From assembly GCA_036493755.1 (NCBI GenBank), contig DASXPG010000139.1, positions 1 to 64,000 on the forward strand: a DNA stretch of 64,000 bases. Reading direction: 5' to 3'. A program made the translations under genes and the position numbers. The notes below the pieces were generated by a model, which was not told the origin of the DNA, searched no databases, and worked only from the letters and a program-made list of their open reading frames with translations. Below, piece after piece: positions 51,119 through 61,812 of the stretch (positions are counted from its first letter, which is position 1; the number at the start of each line of letters is the position of its first letter). Source of the DNA: DASXPG01 sp036493755 (lineage in GTDB: Bacteria > Gemmatimonadota > Gemmatimonadetes > Gemmatimonadales > JACORV01).

Positions 51119-51877
51119 ATGCCATCACGCTGGTTGCGATTTGTCCCCGGAGTGGGGCTGTTGGTGCTGGCCGCCTGCCACCACGGCGGCCGGGTGGCGG
51201 TGCGTCCGCAAATCGATCCGTCGGCCGCCTACACCACCGCGATGCGCGACTTCCGGCACGGCAAGTGGGGCAAGGCGCAATCCGGATTCCAGCGCGTGCA
51301 GTTCGAGATGAGCGCGCGCGACACGCTGGTGCCGCGGGCCCGGTTCTACCTGGCCGAGACCTACGCCAGCCTGGGTGAAATGGTCACGGCGGCGCGCGAG
51401 TTCCGCCGCGTCGCCGACGACTACCCGGCAGATTCGCTCGCGCCCTACGCGCTGTTGCGGGTCGGCGACCAGTACGCCCGGCTCTGGAAGCGCCCCGAGC
51501 TGGATCCGTCCAACGGCGAGACGGCGCTGGCCAGCTACCAGGAATTGCTGGGCCGGTATCCCGACAGCCATGCGTCGCAGCTCGCCGAGGCCCGGGTACG
51601 CGAGATCCAGAATTCCTTTGCGCGCAAGGACTACCAGAACGGACTCTGGTACATGAAGCGGGGCGCTTACGATTCCGCGATCCTCTATTTCAGCGGGATG
51701 ATCGCCAAGTATCCCAGCTCGGAGCTGGTGCCCGACGCCTTCATCCGGCTGGTGCAGTCGTATCGCGCCATCGGATATCACGAGGAGCTGGAAGAAAAGT
51801 GCGCGCACCTGCGCCAGTACTTCGGGAGCCGCGCGGATGTGCGGCGCGAATGTGGCAACGGGCCTGCTGGGCGGTAG
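51119..51877 (+). CDS. bamD: Outer-membrane assembly lipoprotein, BamD-like
   Basis: 252 residues from ATG 51119. A clean lipoprotein signal ends LVLAAC (Cys20). The mature protein has five TPR-like units as in BamD/YfiO: TAMRDFRHGKWGKAQSGFQR, ARFYLAETYASLGEMVTAAR, then YRAIGYHEELEEKC near the end. BamD is the essential lipoprotein partner of BamA in outer-membrane protein insertion, which implies a diderm envelope. No bamA is in the window. Overlaps nadD by 41 nt. Confidence 0.85.
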   Translation: MPSRWLRFVPGVGLLVLAACHHGGRVAVRPQIDPSAAYTTAMRDFRHGKWGKAQSGFQRVQFEMSARDTLVPRARFYLAETYASLGEMVTAAREFRRVADDYPADSLAPYALLRVGDQYARLWKRPELDPSNGETALASYQELLGRYPDSHASQLAEARVREIQNSFARKDYQNGLWYMKRGAYDSAILYFSGMIAKYPSSELVPDAFIRLVQSYRAIGYHEELEEKCAHLRQYFGSRADVRRECGNGPAGR

Positions 51878-52418
51878 CTTCGACCCGATTCACCACGGGC
51901 ATCTCATCGCGGCGGATCGGGCGGCGGAAGCCCTGGGACTCGACCTGGTGCTGTTCGTGCCGTGCGCCCGCCAGCCCCTCAAGTCCCAGGACCCCGCCGC
52001 CACGGCCGACCAGCGGCTCGCGATGCTGCGGCTCGCCATCGGCGGCTACCCGCGCTTCCAGGTCGAGACCTGCGAGCTGGAGCGGCCCGCGCCGTCGTAC
52101 ACCGTGGACACGTTGCGGCTGCTGCGCTCGCGCCGGCCGGATGAGCGCCTGGTGCTGATCATGGGTGCCGATGCCGCGGCCTTGCTTGGCCGCTGGCGCG
52201 CCGCCGACGAAGTCGCGCGCCTCGCGGAGATCGCGGCGCTCACCCGTCCCGGCGCCCCCGACGTCACGTCGGCGTTCGTGAAGCACCTGGTGGCCACGCC
52301 CGCCATCGAGATTTCGGCGAGCGATATCCGCGCGCGCTGCCTGACGGGGAAGAGCATTCGCTATCTCGTGCCGGAATCGGTTGAGAAGTACATCTCTAAA
52401 TACGGACTCTATCAGTGA
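51837..52418 (+). CDS. nadD: Nicotinate-nucleotide adenylyltransferase
   Basis: 193 residues from ATG 51837; GTG 51852 would shorten the overlap with bamD. Nucleotidyltransferase motifs GLLGGSFDPIHHGHL (with HxGH), LVLIMGADAA and the C-terminal ISASDIRAR. It adenylates nicotinate mononucleotide in NAD synthesis. Confidence 0.93.
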   Translation: MCGANVATGLLGGSFDPIHHGHLIAADRAAEALGLDLVLFVPCARQPLKSQDPAATADQRLAMLRLAIGGYPRFQVETCELERPAPSYTVDTLRLLRSRRPDERLVLIMGADAAALLGRWRAADEVARLAEIAALTRPGAPDVTSAFVKHLVATPAIEISASDIRARCLTGKSIRYLVPESVEKYISKYGLYQ

Positions 52419-52436
52419 TTGAAGTGCGCAGTAGTA

Positions 52437-52523
52437 TGCAGACGCCTCAGGCGCCGCAGTGGTTGGCAGCCATCGGTGCCCGGTACAGGACGGTGGCGCC
52501 TGTTGCGTCTGTGGCGTCTGCAC
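52437..52523. repeat. Tandem-arm hairpin repeat with GCGTCTGTG units upstream of secA
   Basis: The left arm tgcagacgcctcaggcgcc (52437-52455) pairs with a right arm (52495-52523) that starts ggcgcctgttgcgtctg and repeats the unit as tggcgtctgcac. The 9-mer unit differs by one base from the GCGACTGTG unit at 50 kb. It fills most of the 118-nt nadD-secA gap; no clear promoter was seen there. Confidence 0.6.
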
Positions 52524-52536
52524 ACAGGGCTTCTTG

Positions 52537-55860
<3,324 letters not shown>

Positions 55861-55863
55861 CGC

Positions 55864-57141
55864 CTAACGCAGCTTCCACAGCACGGCGCGGCGCGGCCCA
55901 TTGTCGTTGACGTCGCCGCTCCAACCCACCACGTCGCCTCGGTCGTTGATGGCCGTGGCGGCGCTCGAAGGCCCCAGCGGTCCGGCCCCCAGGTCGATCA
56001 TCTGACTGCCGTTCCACACGAAGGCGTGCATCTGGTTCGGGCCCGTCGTCGTTGCGCCGATCACTGAACCCTGCACATTCATGCCGGACACCCAGCCGTC
56101 GCCGAGAGTGGCGAATTCGACCGCAGTCCCGTTGCTCCATCGCCAGCCGCGCCATGGTCCGCCCGAAATCGATTGCCCCGCGATCTGTCCCTGGTCATTG
56201 ATGAACATGGCGTACGCATCATGGCCGGCGTTGACGCCGAGGTCTTTCATCGTTCCGCTCTGCCATATGAAGGGCCGCGAGTGGTTGTCCGGAATGTTGC
56301 CGGTGTAGCTGGTGCCCACGATCGTGCCGCTGGCGTTGATGCCCGCGGCGTAGCCGGTCGAGCAGTCCTGGGTGGATGGATCACTACAGGCCGAACTGCC
56401 CAGGGTGCCGAGGTCACGGAGCGACCCATTCTCCCAGAGAAACGGATGCAGAACGTCGCTGGAGCCGAATTGCTGGACCAGACTGCTGCCGACGATCTGG
56501 CCACCGGCGTTCATTGCCGCGGCCTGGGTGCGGTGGACACTGGCGTTGAAAGCGCCAAGGTCGGTCTCGGTTCCGTTGCTGTAGAGCTTGGCAGTGCTCA
56601 GGGCCGTGACATCGTTATAGGAGACGTTCGCCAGCAGGCCGGCGCTCCTGATGTCGACCACCGTGACGCTCACCGCGCCCAAGCGCGACATCGGCATCGG
56701 GGTGCGCGTGCCGCTGGCGGCGTCCCAGGTCACCACGTACTTGCTGCTTGCATCCTGGGTGTAGCCGCCGATGACGCCATTGGGGATGACCTGCGCGCTG
56801 CTGGTGTAGCCGTTGGCGCGGCCGGAGAGCTCCGTCAGCGTGCCATTCTGCCAGATGAAGGCGCGGCTGCCGCTGGTCCCCACCACGCGGCCACTATTGT
56901 CGATCGCCTGGGCCACCGAAGTCGTGGCGCTGTCGATTGCACCGAGATCGATCGCCTGGTACGTACCCGTGGTTGGTGGCGGCGGTGGCGGAGGTGGCGT
57001 TGGCGGTGGCGGCGGTGGAGCGGGTGGCGGCGCGGGCGGAGTGACGGAGACCGGGGTGTTTGAGTCGTGACACGCGGCGGCACCAAGAAGCGACAATATC
57101 AGGATAATCCTGAATGCGGGAAGGTCGACACGAGCCTTCAT
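55864..57141 (-). CDS. HAF-repeat lipoprotein
   Basis: 425 residues. A lipoprotein signal ends LLGAAAC (Cys24), followed by a Pro-rich spacer (about 34-57). The mature region has six or more HAF-type repeats with AIDNSGRVVGTS, AFIWQNG, PFLWENGSLRDLGTLG, INDQGQIAGQS and AINDRGDVVGWS. HAF repeats form extracellular beta-propeller-like domains of unknown function. The start ATG has GGAG upstream. It is convergent with secA (3 nt between stops) and no terminator is visible. Confidence 0.85.
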   Translation of the reverse strand: MKARVDLPAFRIILILSLLGAAACHDSNTPVSVTPPAPPPAPPPPPPTPPPPPPPPTTGTYQAIDLGAIDSATTSVAQAIDNSGRVVGTSGSRAFIWQNGTLTELSGRANGYTSSAQVIPNGVIGGYTQDASSKYVVTWDAASGTRTPMPMSRLGAVSVTVVDIRSAGLLANVSYNDVTALSTAKLYSNGTETDLGAFNASVHRTQAAAMNAGGQIVGSSLVQQFGSSDVLHPFLWENGSLRDLGTLGSSACSDPSTQDCSTGYAAGINASGTIVGTSYTGNIPDNHSRPFIWQSGTMKDLGVNAGHDAYAMFINDQGQIAGQSISGGPWRGWRWSNGTAVEFATLGDGWVSGMNVQGSVIGATTTGPNQMHAFVWNGSQMIDLGAGPLGPSSAATAINDRGDVVGWSGDVNDNGPRRAVLWKLR

Positions 57142-57260
57142 GATTGCTCCAAATCAGGTTCCTCTCTGACTACCCGGTCAGGTGCATAACGAGCCGCGCG
57201 GAAATCCCTGCACGGCCAGGACCACGGTTGCACAGCACGCACGATTTCGAACCGTCACGC

Positions 57261-57289
57261 CGCGCCCGGACGATGCTCGTCCGGGCGCG
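57261..57289 (+). promoter_or_regulatory. Perfect 13-bp palindrome upstream of radC
   Basis: CGCGCCCGGACGA (57261-57273), loop tgc, TCGTCCGGGCGCG (57277-57289). No T-run follows. It lies directly upstream of the candidate -10 (57296), where a regulator-binding site or a transcription block could act. Confidence 0.5.
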
Positions 57290-57295
57290 TGTTGG

Positions 57296-57301
57296 TATCG
57301 T
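57296..57301 (+). promoter_or_regulatory. -10-like TATCGT, leaderless promoter for radC
   Basis: TATCGT ends 7 nt before ATG 57309, the same spacing as at the other leaderless candidates. Confidence 0.35.
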
Positions 57302-57308
57302 GGCGCGC

Positions 57309-57986
57309 ATGGCACCGCCCGTTGTAGCCCTCATCACCGATCGTCCGCGCGAGCGGCTGTACGCCCTGGGCTCCGCGGCGCTGACCCAGGCGGAGCTGCT
57401 CGCCATCCTCATCACCACGGGCCGCGCCGGACGCACGTCGCTGGAAGTGGCGGGTGATCTTCTCGCGGCGAGCGGCACGCTGGGCGGCATCGCCCGGCGC
57501 CAGGTCGCCGAGCTGGCGCAGACGCCTGGTGTGGGCGCGGCCAAGGCGGCGCGCATCGCCGCCGCGCTGGAGCTTGGCCGCCGGCTCCAGGAGGAGGGCC
57601 GGGGCGACCGTCCGCGCATCCGCTCCCCCGCCGACGTGTTTCGCTGGTTCACACCGCGCATGGCGGATCTGGCCGCCGAGGAGTTTCACGTCCTCGCGCT
57701 CGACAGCCAGAGCGCGGTGCTGCGTGACCTGCTGATCACCCGCGGCATCCTCAACAGCTCGCTGGTGCATCCGCGCGAGGTCTTTCGCGGCGCGATCGCC
57801 GAGGCCGCGGCGGGGATCATCGTGGCTCACAACCACCCGTCGGGGGACCCGACTCCGTCCGCCGACGACCGCGCGGTGACAAGACAGCTGGTGGAGGCGG
57901 GGAAGATCATCGACGTCCCGGTCTACGATCACATCATCATCGGGAACGGCCGCTACCTGAGCTTTGCGGAATCGGGGCTCTTGTAG
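57309..57986 (+). CDS. radC: RadC family JAB-domain protein
   Basis: 225 residues from ATG 57309. An N-terminal helix-hairpin-helix (ELAQTPGVGAAKAARIAAAL) is followed by the JAB/MPN+ domain with JAMM metal ligands in VAHNHPSGDPTPSADD, and ending VYDHIIIGNGRYLSFAESG. The family (UPF0758) was once linked to DNA repair; its actual role is unresolved. The longer frame from 57144 lacks family-like sequence, so the downstream ATG was chosen. Confidence 0.92.
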   Translation: MAPPVVALITDRPRERLYALGSAALTQAELLAILITTGRAGRTSLEVAGDLLAASGTLGGIARRQVAELAQTPGVGAAKAARIAAALELGRRLQEEGRGDRPRIRSPADVFRWFTPRMADLAAEEFHVLALDSQSAVLRDLLITRGILNSSLVHPREVFRGAIAEAAAGIIVAHNHPSGDPTPSADDRAVTRQLVEAGKIIDVPVYDHIIIGNGRYLSFAESGLL

Positions 57987-58034
57987 TCCCGGCTGCTCGT
58001 GTTGGGATGGCAAGCGGTGTAAACTTGTCGGCGC

Positions 58035-59456
58035 GTGATTTTCAATTCGCTGACCTTCATCCTCTTCTTCGCCGTGGTCCTGGGTGTCTACTACCTGGTG
58101 CCCATGTCCTGGCGCGCGAAGAAGTGGTTCATCCTGCTGGCCAGCTACGTCTTCTACGCCGCCTGGAATCCGCCTTTCGTCCTGCTGCTGATGGCATCCA
58201 CCGTAATCGACTGGGTGGTTGCCAACCGCATGGCCAGCACCAGGAATCACTACGGCCGGCGCTTCCTGCTGCTGGTGAGCCTGGTCTTCAACCTCGGCGT
58301 ACTGGCCTTCTTCAAGTACGGCGGCTTTCTCCTCGATAACTTCGCCGTGCTGATGCACTCCATCGGCATCGCCTACCAGCCGCCGGTGTGGAGCATCATC
58401 CTGCCGATCGGCATCTCGTTCTACACCTTCCTCACGCTGTCCTACACCATCGACGTGTACTTCAAGGTGATGGAGCCGGTGGACTCGCTCCTCGACTACG
58501 CCTTCTTCATCACCTTCTTTCCGCACCTGGTGGCGGGGCCGATCATCCGCGCCGCCGACTTTCTGCCGCAGGTGACGCAGGAGCGGCGCGCCAACAAGGA
58601 CCAGATGGGCTGGGGCCTGGTCCTCATGACCATCGGGCTCTTCGAGAAGACCATTCTCGCCGACGGATTTCTGGCTCCCTTTGCCGATCGCGTCTACTCG
58701 GCCGCGGCGCACGCCGGTTTCGCCGACGCCTGGCTCGGCACCCTCGCCTTCTCGGCCCAGATCTTCTTCGACTTCGCCGGCTACTCGACCTGCGCCATCG
58801 GCGCCGCGCTGTGCCTGGGCTTCGTGCTGATGGACAATTTCCGCTATCCGTACGCGGCGATCGGCTTCTCCGATTTCTGGCAGCGCTGGCACATCTCGCT
58901 GTCGACCTGGCTGCGTGACTACCTCTACATCCCGTTAGGCGGCAACCGGCGGGGCGCCATGCGTACCCGCGTGAACCTGATGATCACCATGCTGCTCGGC
59001 GGGTTGTGGCACGGCGCCGCCTGGCGCTTCGTGGTCTGGGGCGGCCTCCACGGCAGCTATCTCGTCGTGGAGCGGCAGGCGAAGGACCGCTGGGGTGCGC
59101 GGGCGCTGTGGACCGGCCGCGGCGCGCGGGTGGTGCTGGCGTTGCTGACCTATGCCGCCGTGTGCCTGACGTGGGTCTTCTTTCGCGCTCCGACGCTGGC
59201 TGCCGCCCGGCACGTGTCGGGGTCGATGCTGACCGGAGGCCACGATTCGCACCTCCTCGGCACGCTGGGCCGGAGCATCATCGTGGCGCTCACCGCGGTG
59301 CTGCTGACGACCCACTGGTGGCTGCGCGACAGCAGCATCGAAGCGAAGTGGCAGGCGATGTCGCCGTGGGTCAGGGCCACGGCGCTGACCGCGATGCTGG
59401 TGAGCCTCTGCCTGGTTTCCGGGGACGCGCGTGCGTTCATCTACTTCCAGTTCTGA
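58035..59456 (+). CDS. MBOAT O-acyltransferase (AlgI/DltB family)
   Basis: 473 residues from GTG 58035, with about ten membrane segments. MBOAT signature: FFPHLVAGPIIRA, FWQRWHISLSTWLRDYLYIP and the catalytic His in LGGLWHGAAW. AlgI-type proteins move acetyl groups across the membrane to an exported polysaccharide. The next gene encodes a partner with SGNH-like features. A TAAACT box lies 9 nt before the start. Confidence 0.92.
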   Translation: MIFNSLTFILFFAVVLGVYYLVPMSWRAKKWFILLASYVFYAAWNPPFVLLLMASTVIDWVVANRMASTRNHYGRRFLLLVSLVFNLGVLAFFKYGGFLLDNFAVLMHSIGIAYQPPVWSIILPIGISFYTFLTLSYTIDVYFKVMEPVDSLLDYAFFITFFPHLVAGPIIRAADFLPQVTQERRANKDQMGWGLVLMTIGLFEKTILADGFLAPFADRVYSAAAHAGFADAWLGTLAFSAQIFFDFAGYSTCAIGAALCLGFVLMDNFRYPYAAIGFSDFWQRWHISLSTWLRDYLYIPLGGNRRGAMRTRVNLMITMLLGGLWHGAAWRFVVWGGLHGSYLVVERQAKDRWGARALWTGRGARVVLALLTYAAVCLTWVFFRAPTLAAARHVSGSMLTGGHDSHLLGTLGRSIIVALTAVLLTTHWWLRDSSIEAKWQAMSPWVRATALTAMLVSLCLVSGDARAFIYFQF

Positions 59457-60480
59457 CGACCGGCTGCCGCGCGGCGGCTGGGGACGCACCTGGCGGCTGA
59501 CGCTGCTGGGACTCGTGATCCTGCTCGGTGGACTCGAGCTCACCTGGCGGATAAAGGGTTACTACGCCCAGGTCTACGGCGCCGACGAATCGTGGATACT
59601 CTCCTTCGCCCAGCTCTCGCACGCAACCAGCGTCGCTCTGGGGACCTCGCGCATCCAGGCCGCGCTCGATCCACAGGCCTGGCAATCGGTGATGGGCGGC
59701 AAGCCGCCGATCGACCTCGCGCTGCCAGGGAACGCGCCGCTGCCGATTCTGGACTACATCGCCGATTCGACCGACTATCGCGGCACGGTGCTCGTCGAAG
59801 TCCTGCCGCTTGATGCCTTCGACGCCAGGCAGCAGGGTGCGCCCCGCGGCCGCGGCCTCCTCGACCGTTACGACCGCGATCGCGTCAGCCCCGCGAGCAT
59901 GAGCGAGGCCTGGCTCCAGGTTCACCTGCTGCGGTTTTTCGTCTTCCGTTCGCCGGAGCTGTTGCCGTCGGAATTTTTCAAGCGACTCGGCACCGGCGAG
60001 CTGATGCCCGACAAGGGACTGCTCCACCTGCGCACGGACCGCTTCGGTCCCATCCAGCAGAAGAAGTTCATCGCCACCAACAAGTGGGATCCTCAGCGCG
60101 GCTTCTACGAAATCGGGCACGCCGGCGCGGAGCACGAAGGCCGGGTCCCGACTCCCGAGGAGTTCGACGCGCTGCGCGGGCGCTACTACCGGATCGCGCG
60201 GGTGATCCAGGGACGCGGTGGCCGCGTGGTGTTCCTGCACCTCGCCGGCTGCGGCGAGCGCGGGGCGATCGAAGCGCGGCGCTATCCGCGCGCGACTTTC
60301 TGGGATCCCTTCGCGCGGCAATCGCCGGCGCTGGCGCTGGCGACAGAAGATTTCCCCGAGCTGCAGCATTTCGCCTGTTATGATGGCTCGCACATCGACG
60401 CGACCGACGCCGCGGCCTACAGCCGCGCCCTGGCGACTGTCGTGAAGGCGCAGCTCCAGGCATCAGGAGGCACCAGATGA
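59431..60480 (+). CDS. Membrane-anchored SGNH-like acetyltransferase partner
   Basis: 349 residues from GTG 59431, overlapping the MBOAT gene by 26 nt. One N-terminal membrane anchor (LTLLGLVILLGGLEL). A GTSR motif near residue 72 may be the nucleophile block, and CYDGSHID near the C-terminus may supply the Asp and His. This layout matches AlgJ/AlgX/DltD-type proteins that complete acetyl transfer in the periplasm. Sequence similarity is too weak to name a specific family. Confidence 0.68.
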   Translation: MRSSTSSSDDRLPRGGWGRTWRLTLLGLVILLGGLELTWRIKGYYAQVYGADESWILSFAQLSHATSVALGTSRIQAALDPQAWQSVMGGKPPIDLALPGNAPLPILDYIADSTDYRGTVLVEVLPLDAFDARQQGAPRGRGLLDRYDRDRVSPASMSEAWLQVHLLRFFVFRSPELLPSEFFKRLGTGELMPDKGLLHLRTDRFGPIQQKKFIATNKWDPQRGFYEIGHAGAEHEGRVPTPEEFDALRGRYYRIARVIQGRGGRVVFLHLAGCGERGAIEARRYPRATFWDPFARQSPALALATEDFPELQHFACYDGSHIDATDAAAYSRALATVVKAQLQASGGTR

Positions 60481-61766
60481 AGCCAGGCACCAGGGCGTTG
60501 TGGCGGGTGAGTCTGCTCGCGTCGTTAGGCGCCGCTGCGTCGTGCGGCGGCAAGGGTGACGGGACTACCACGGGCGGGCCCACCGGTGCTCCGGCCGCCA
60601 CCCAGCTCGCCATCGTGACGCAACCGGCCGGAGCGGTCGATGGCACCAGCTTCACGACCCAGCCGGTCGTCCAGGTGCGTGACGCCAGCGGCGCGCTGGT
60701 CGCCGGATCGACCGTGTCGGTGACCGCGTCCATCGCTTCCGGCACCGGCATGCTGTCCGGCAGCACGACGGTCGCGGCGGTGGCGGGCGTCGCGATTTTC
60801 ACCAACCTCAAGATTGCGGGAACCGGTAACGACCAGCTGACCTTCACGTCGAGCGGGCTGACGGCGGCCACGTCGAGCTCGATCTCGGTGTCCGCGGCCG
60901 GCGGGGGCGGGGGCGGGGGCGGAGGCGGCACGCTGCTCTTCAGTGAGGCCTTCGAGGATAACAGCCTGACGTCGCGGGGTTTCTACGACAACTCCGCGGC
61001 ATTCACGACCGTCACCGCCGAGGCCCATGGCGGGACCAGATCGCTCCAGGTCCAGTTCAACAGCGGCGCCACCGGCACCTCGTGGGTCGGCACGCGTCAC
61101 AAGTTCACGCCGACCGCGTCGGTCTATCTCAGCTACTGGGTGAAGTACAGCACCAACTGGGTGGGATCCGGGCAGAACTTCCACCCGCACGAGTTCTATT
61201 TTCTGACCACCGATGACGGTGACTTCTCGGGTCTCGCCGACACCCACCTGACGATGTACGTGGAGCACAACTACCAGGCGACCGGCGGGTTCCCCCAACT
61301 GGGGTGGCAGGATGGTCTGAATATCGATCAGACCAAGGTCAACGTGAACCTGATCGGGACCACGGAGAACCGTGCGGCATCCGGCTGTAACGGGAACGCC
61401 GACGGCATCGTGGGCGATTGCTACGATTCGGGCGGGGGCGTGTACCTGAACGGCAAGCAGCTGCGCACCAGCCAGTCCTATTTCCTGCCGACTCCGGGCA
61501 CCGGGTACAAGAACGACTGGCACCACGTGGAGGCCTACTTCCAGCTCAACTCCATCGTGGCCGGCATCGGCCAGACGGACGGCATCGCGCGGTACTGGTT
61601 CGACGGAACCCTGGTCATCGAGAAGACCAATGCCCAGTTCCGGACCGGCGCCCATGCGACCATGCTCTTCAACCAGCTGATCCTGGCGCCCTACATCGGC
61701 TCTCCCGGGTCGCCAGTGACGCAGTCGGCTTTTTACGACGACCTGATGGTGAAGACCGCACCATAG
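60477..61766 (+). CDS. Secreted lipoprotein with Ig-like and lectin-like domains
   Basis: 429 residues from ATG 60477 (ATGA overlap). Lipoprotein signal ending GAAASC (Cys23). Residues 40-140 resemble a bacterial Ig-like domain (QLAIVTQPAGAV, VQVRDASGALVAGSTVSVTA). A run of ten Gly links it to a C-terminal domain with YLSYWVKYSTNW, DWHHVEAYFQLN, YWFDGTLVIEKTN and YDDLMVKTAP, typical of concanavalin-like folds in polysaccharide lyases. Coupled to the acetylation pair, it may bind or cleave the same polysaccharide. Confidence 0.75.
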   Translation: MKPGTRALWRVSLLASLGAAASCGGKGDGTTTGGPTGAPAATQLAIVTQPAGAVDGTSFTTQPVVQVRDASGALVAGSTVSVTASIASGTGMLSGSTTVAAVAGVAIFTNLKIAGTGNDQLTFTSSGLTAATSSSISVSAAGGGGGGGGGGTLLFSEAFEDNSLTSRGFYDNSAAFTTVTAEAHGGTRSLQVQFNSGATGTSWVGTRHKFTPTASVYLSYWVKYSTNWVGSGQNFHPHEFYFLTTDDGDFSGLADTHLTMYVEHNYQATGGFPQLGWQDGLNIDQTKVNVNLIGTTENRAASGCNGNADGIVGDCYDSGGGVYLNGKQLRTSQSYFLPTPGTGYKNDWHHVEAYFQLNSIVAGIGQTDGIARYWFDGTLVIEKTNAQFRTGAHATMLFNQLILAPYIGSPGSPVTQSAFYDDLMVKTAP

Positions 61767-61798
61767 AAACGGGCAGGGGCAGGGCGCAGGCGGCTTCT

Positions 61799-61804
61799 TA
61801 TATT
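61799..61804 (+). promoter_or_regulatory. -10 element TATATT, near-leaderless promoter for relA/spoT
   Basis: TATATT ends 8 nt before ATG 61813. It follows a G-rich stretch of repeated gggcagg units. Confidence 0.5.
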
Positions 61805-61812
61805 GAAGTGGC

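Noticed and set aside
56940..57050. GGTGGCGG-rich stretch as a regulatory repeat
   Set aside because: It encodes the Pro-rich spacer of the HAF lipoprotein on the minus strand; codon repetition explains it.
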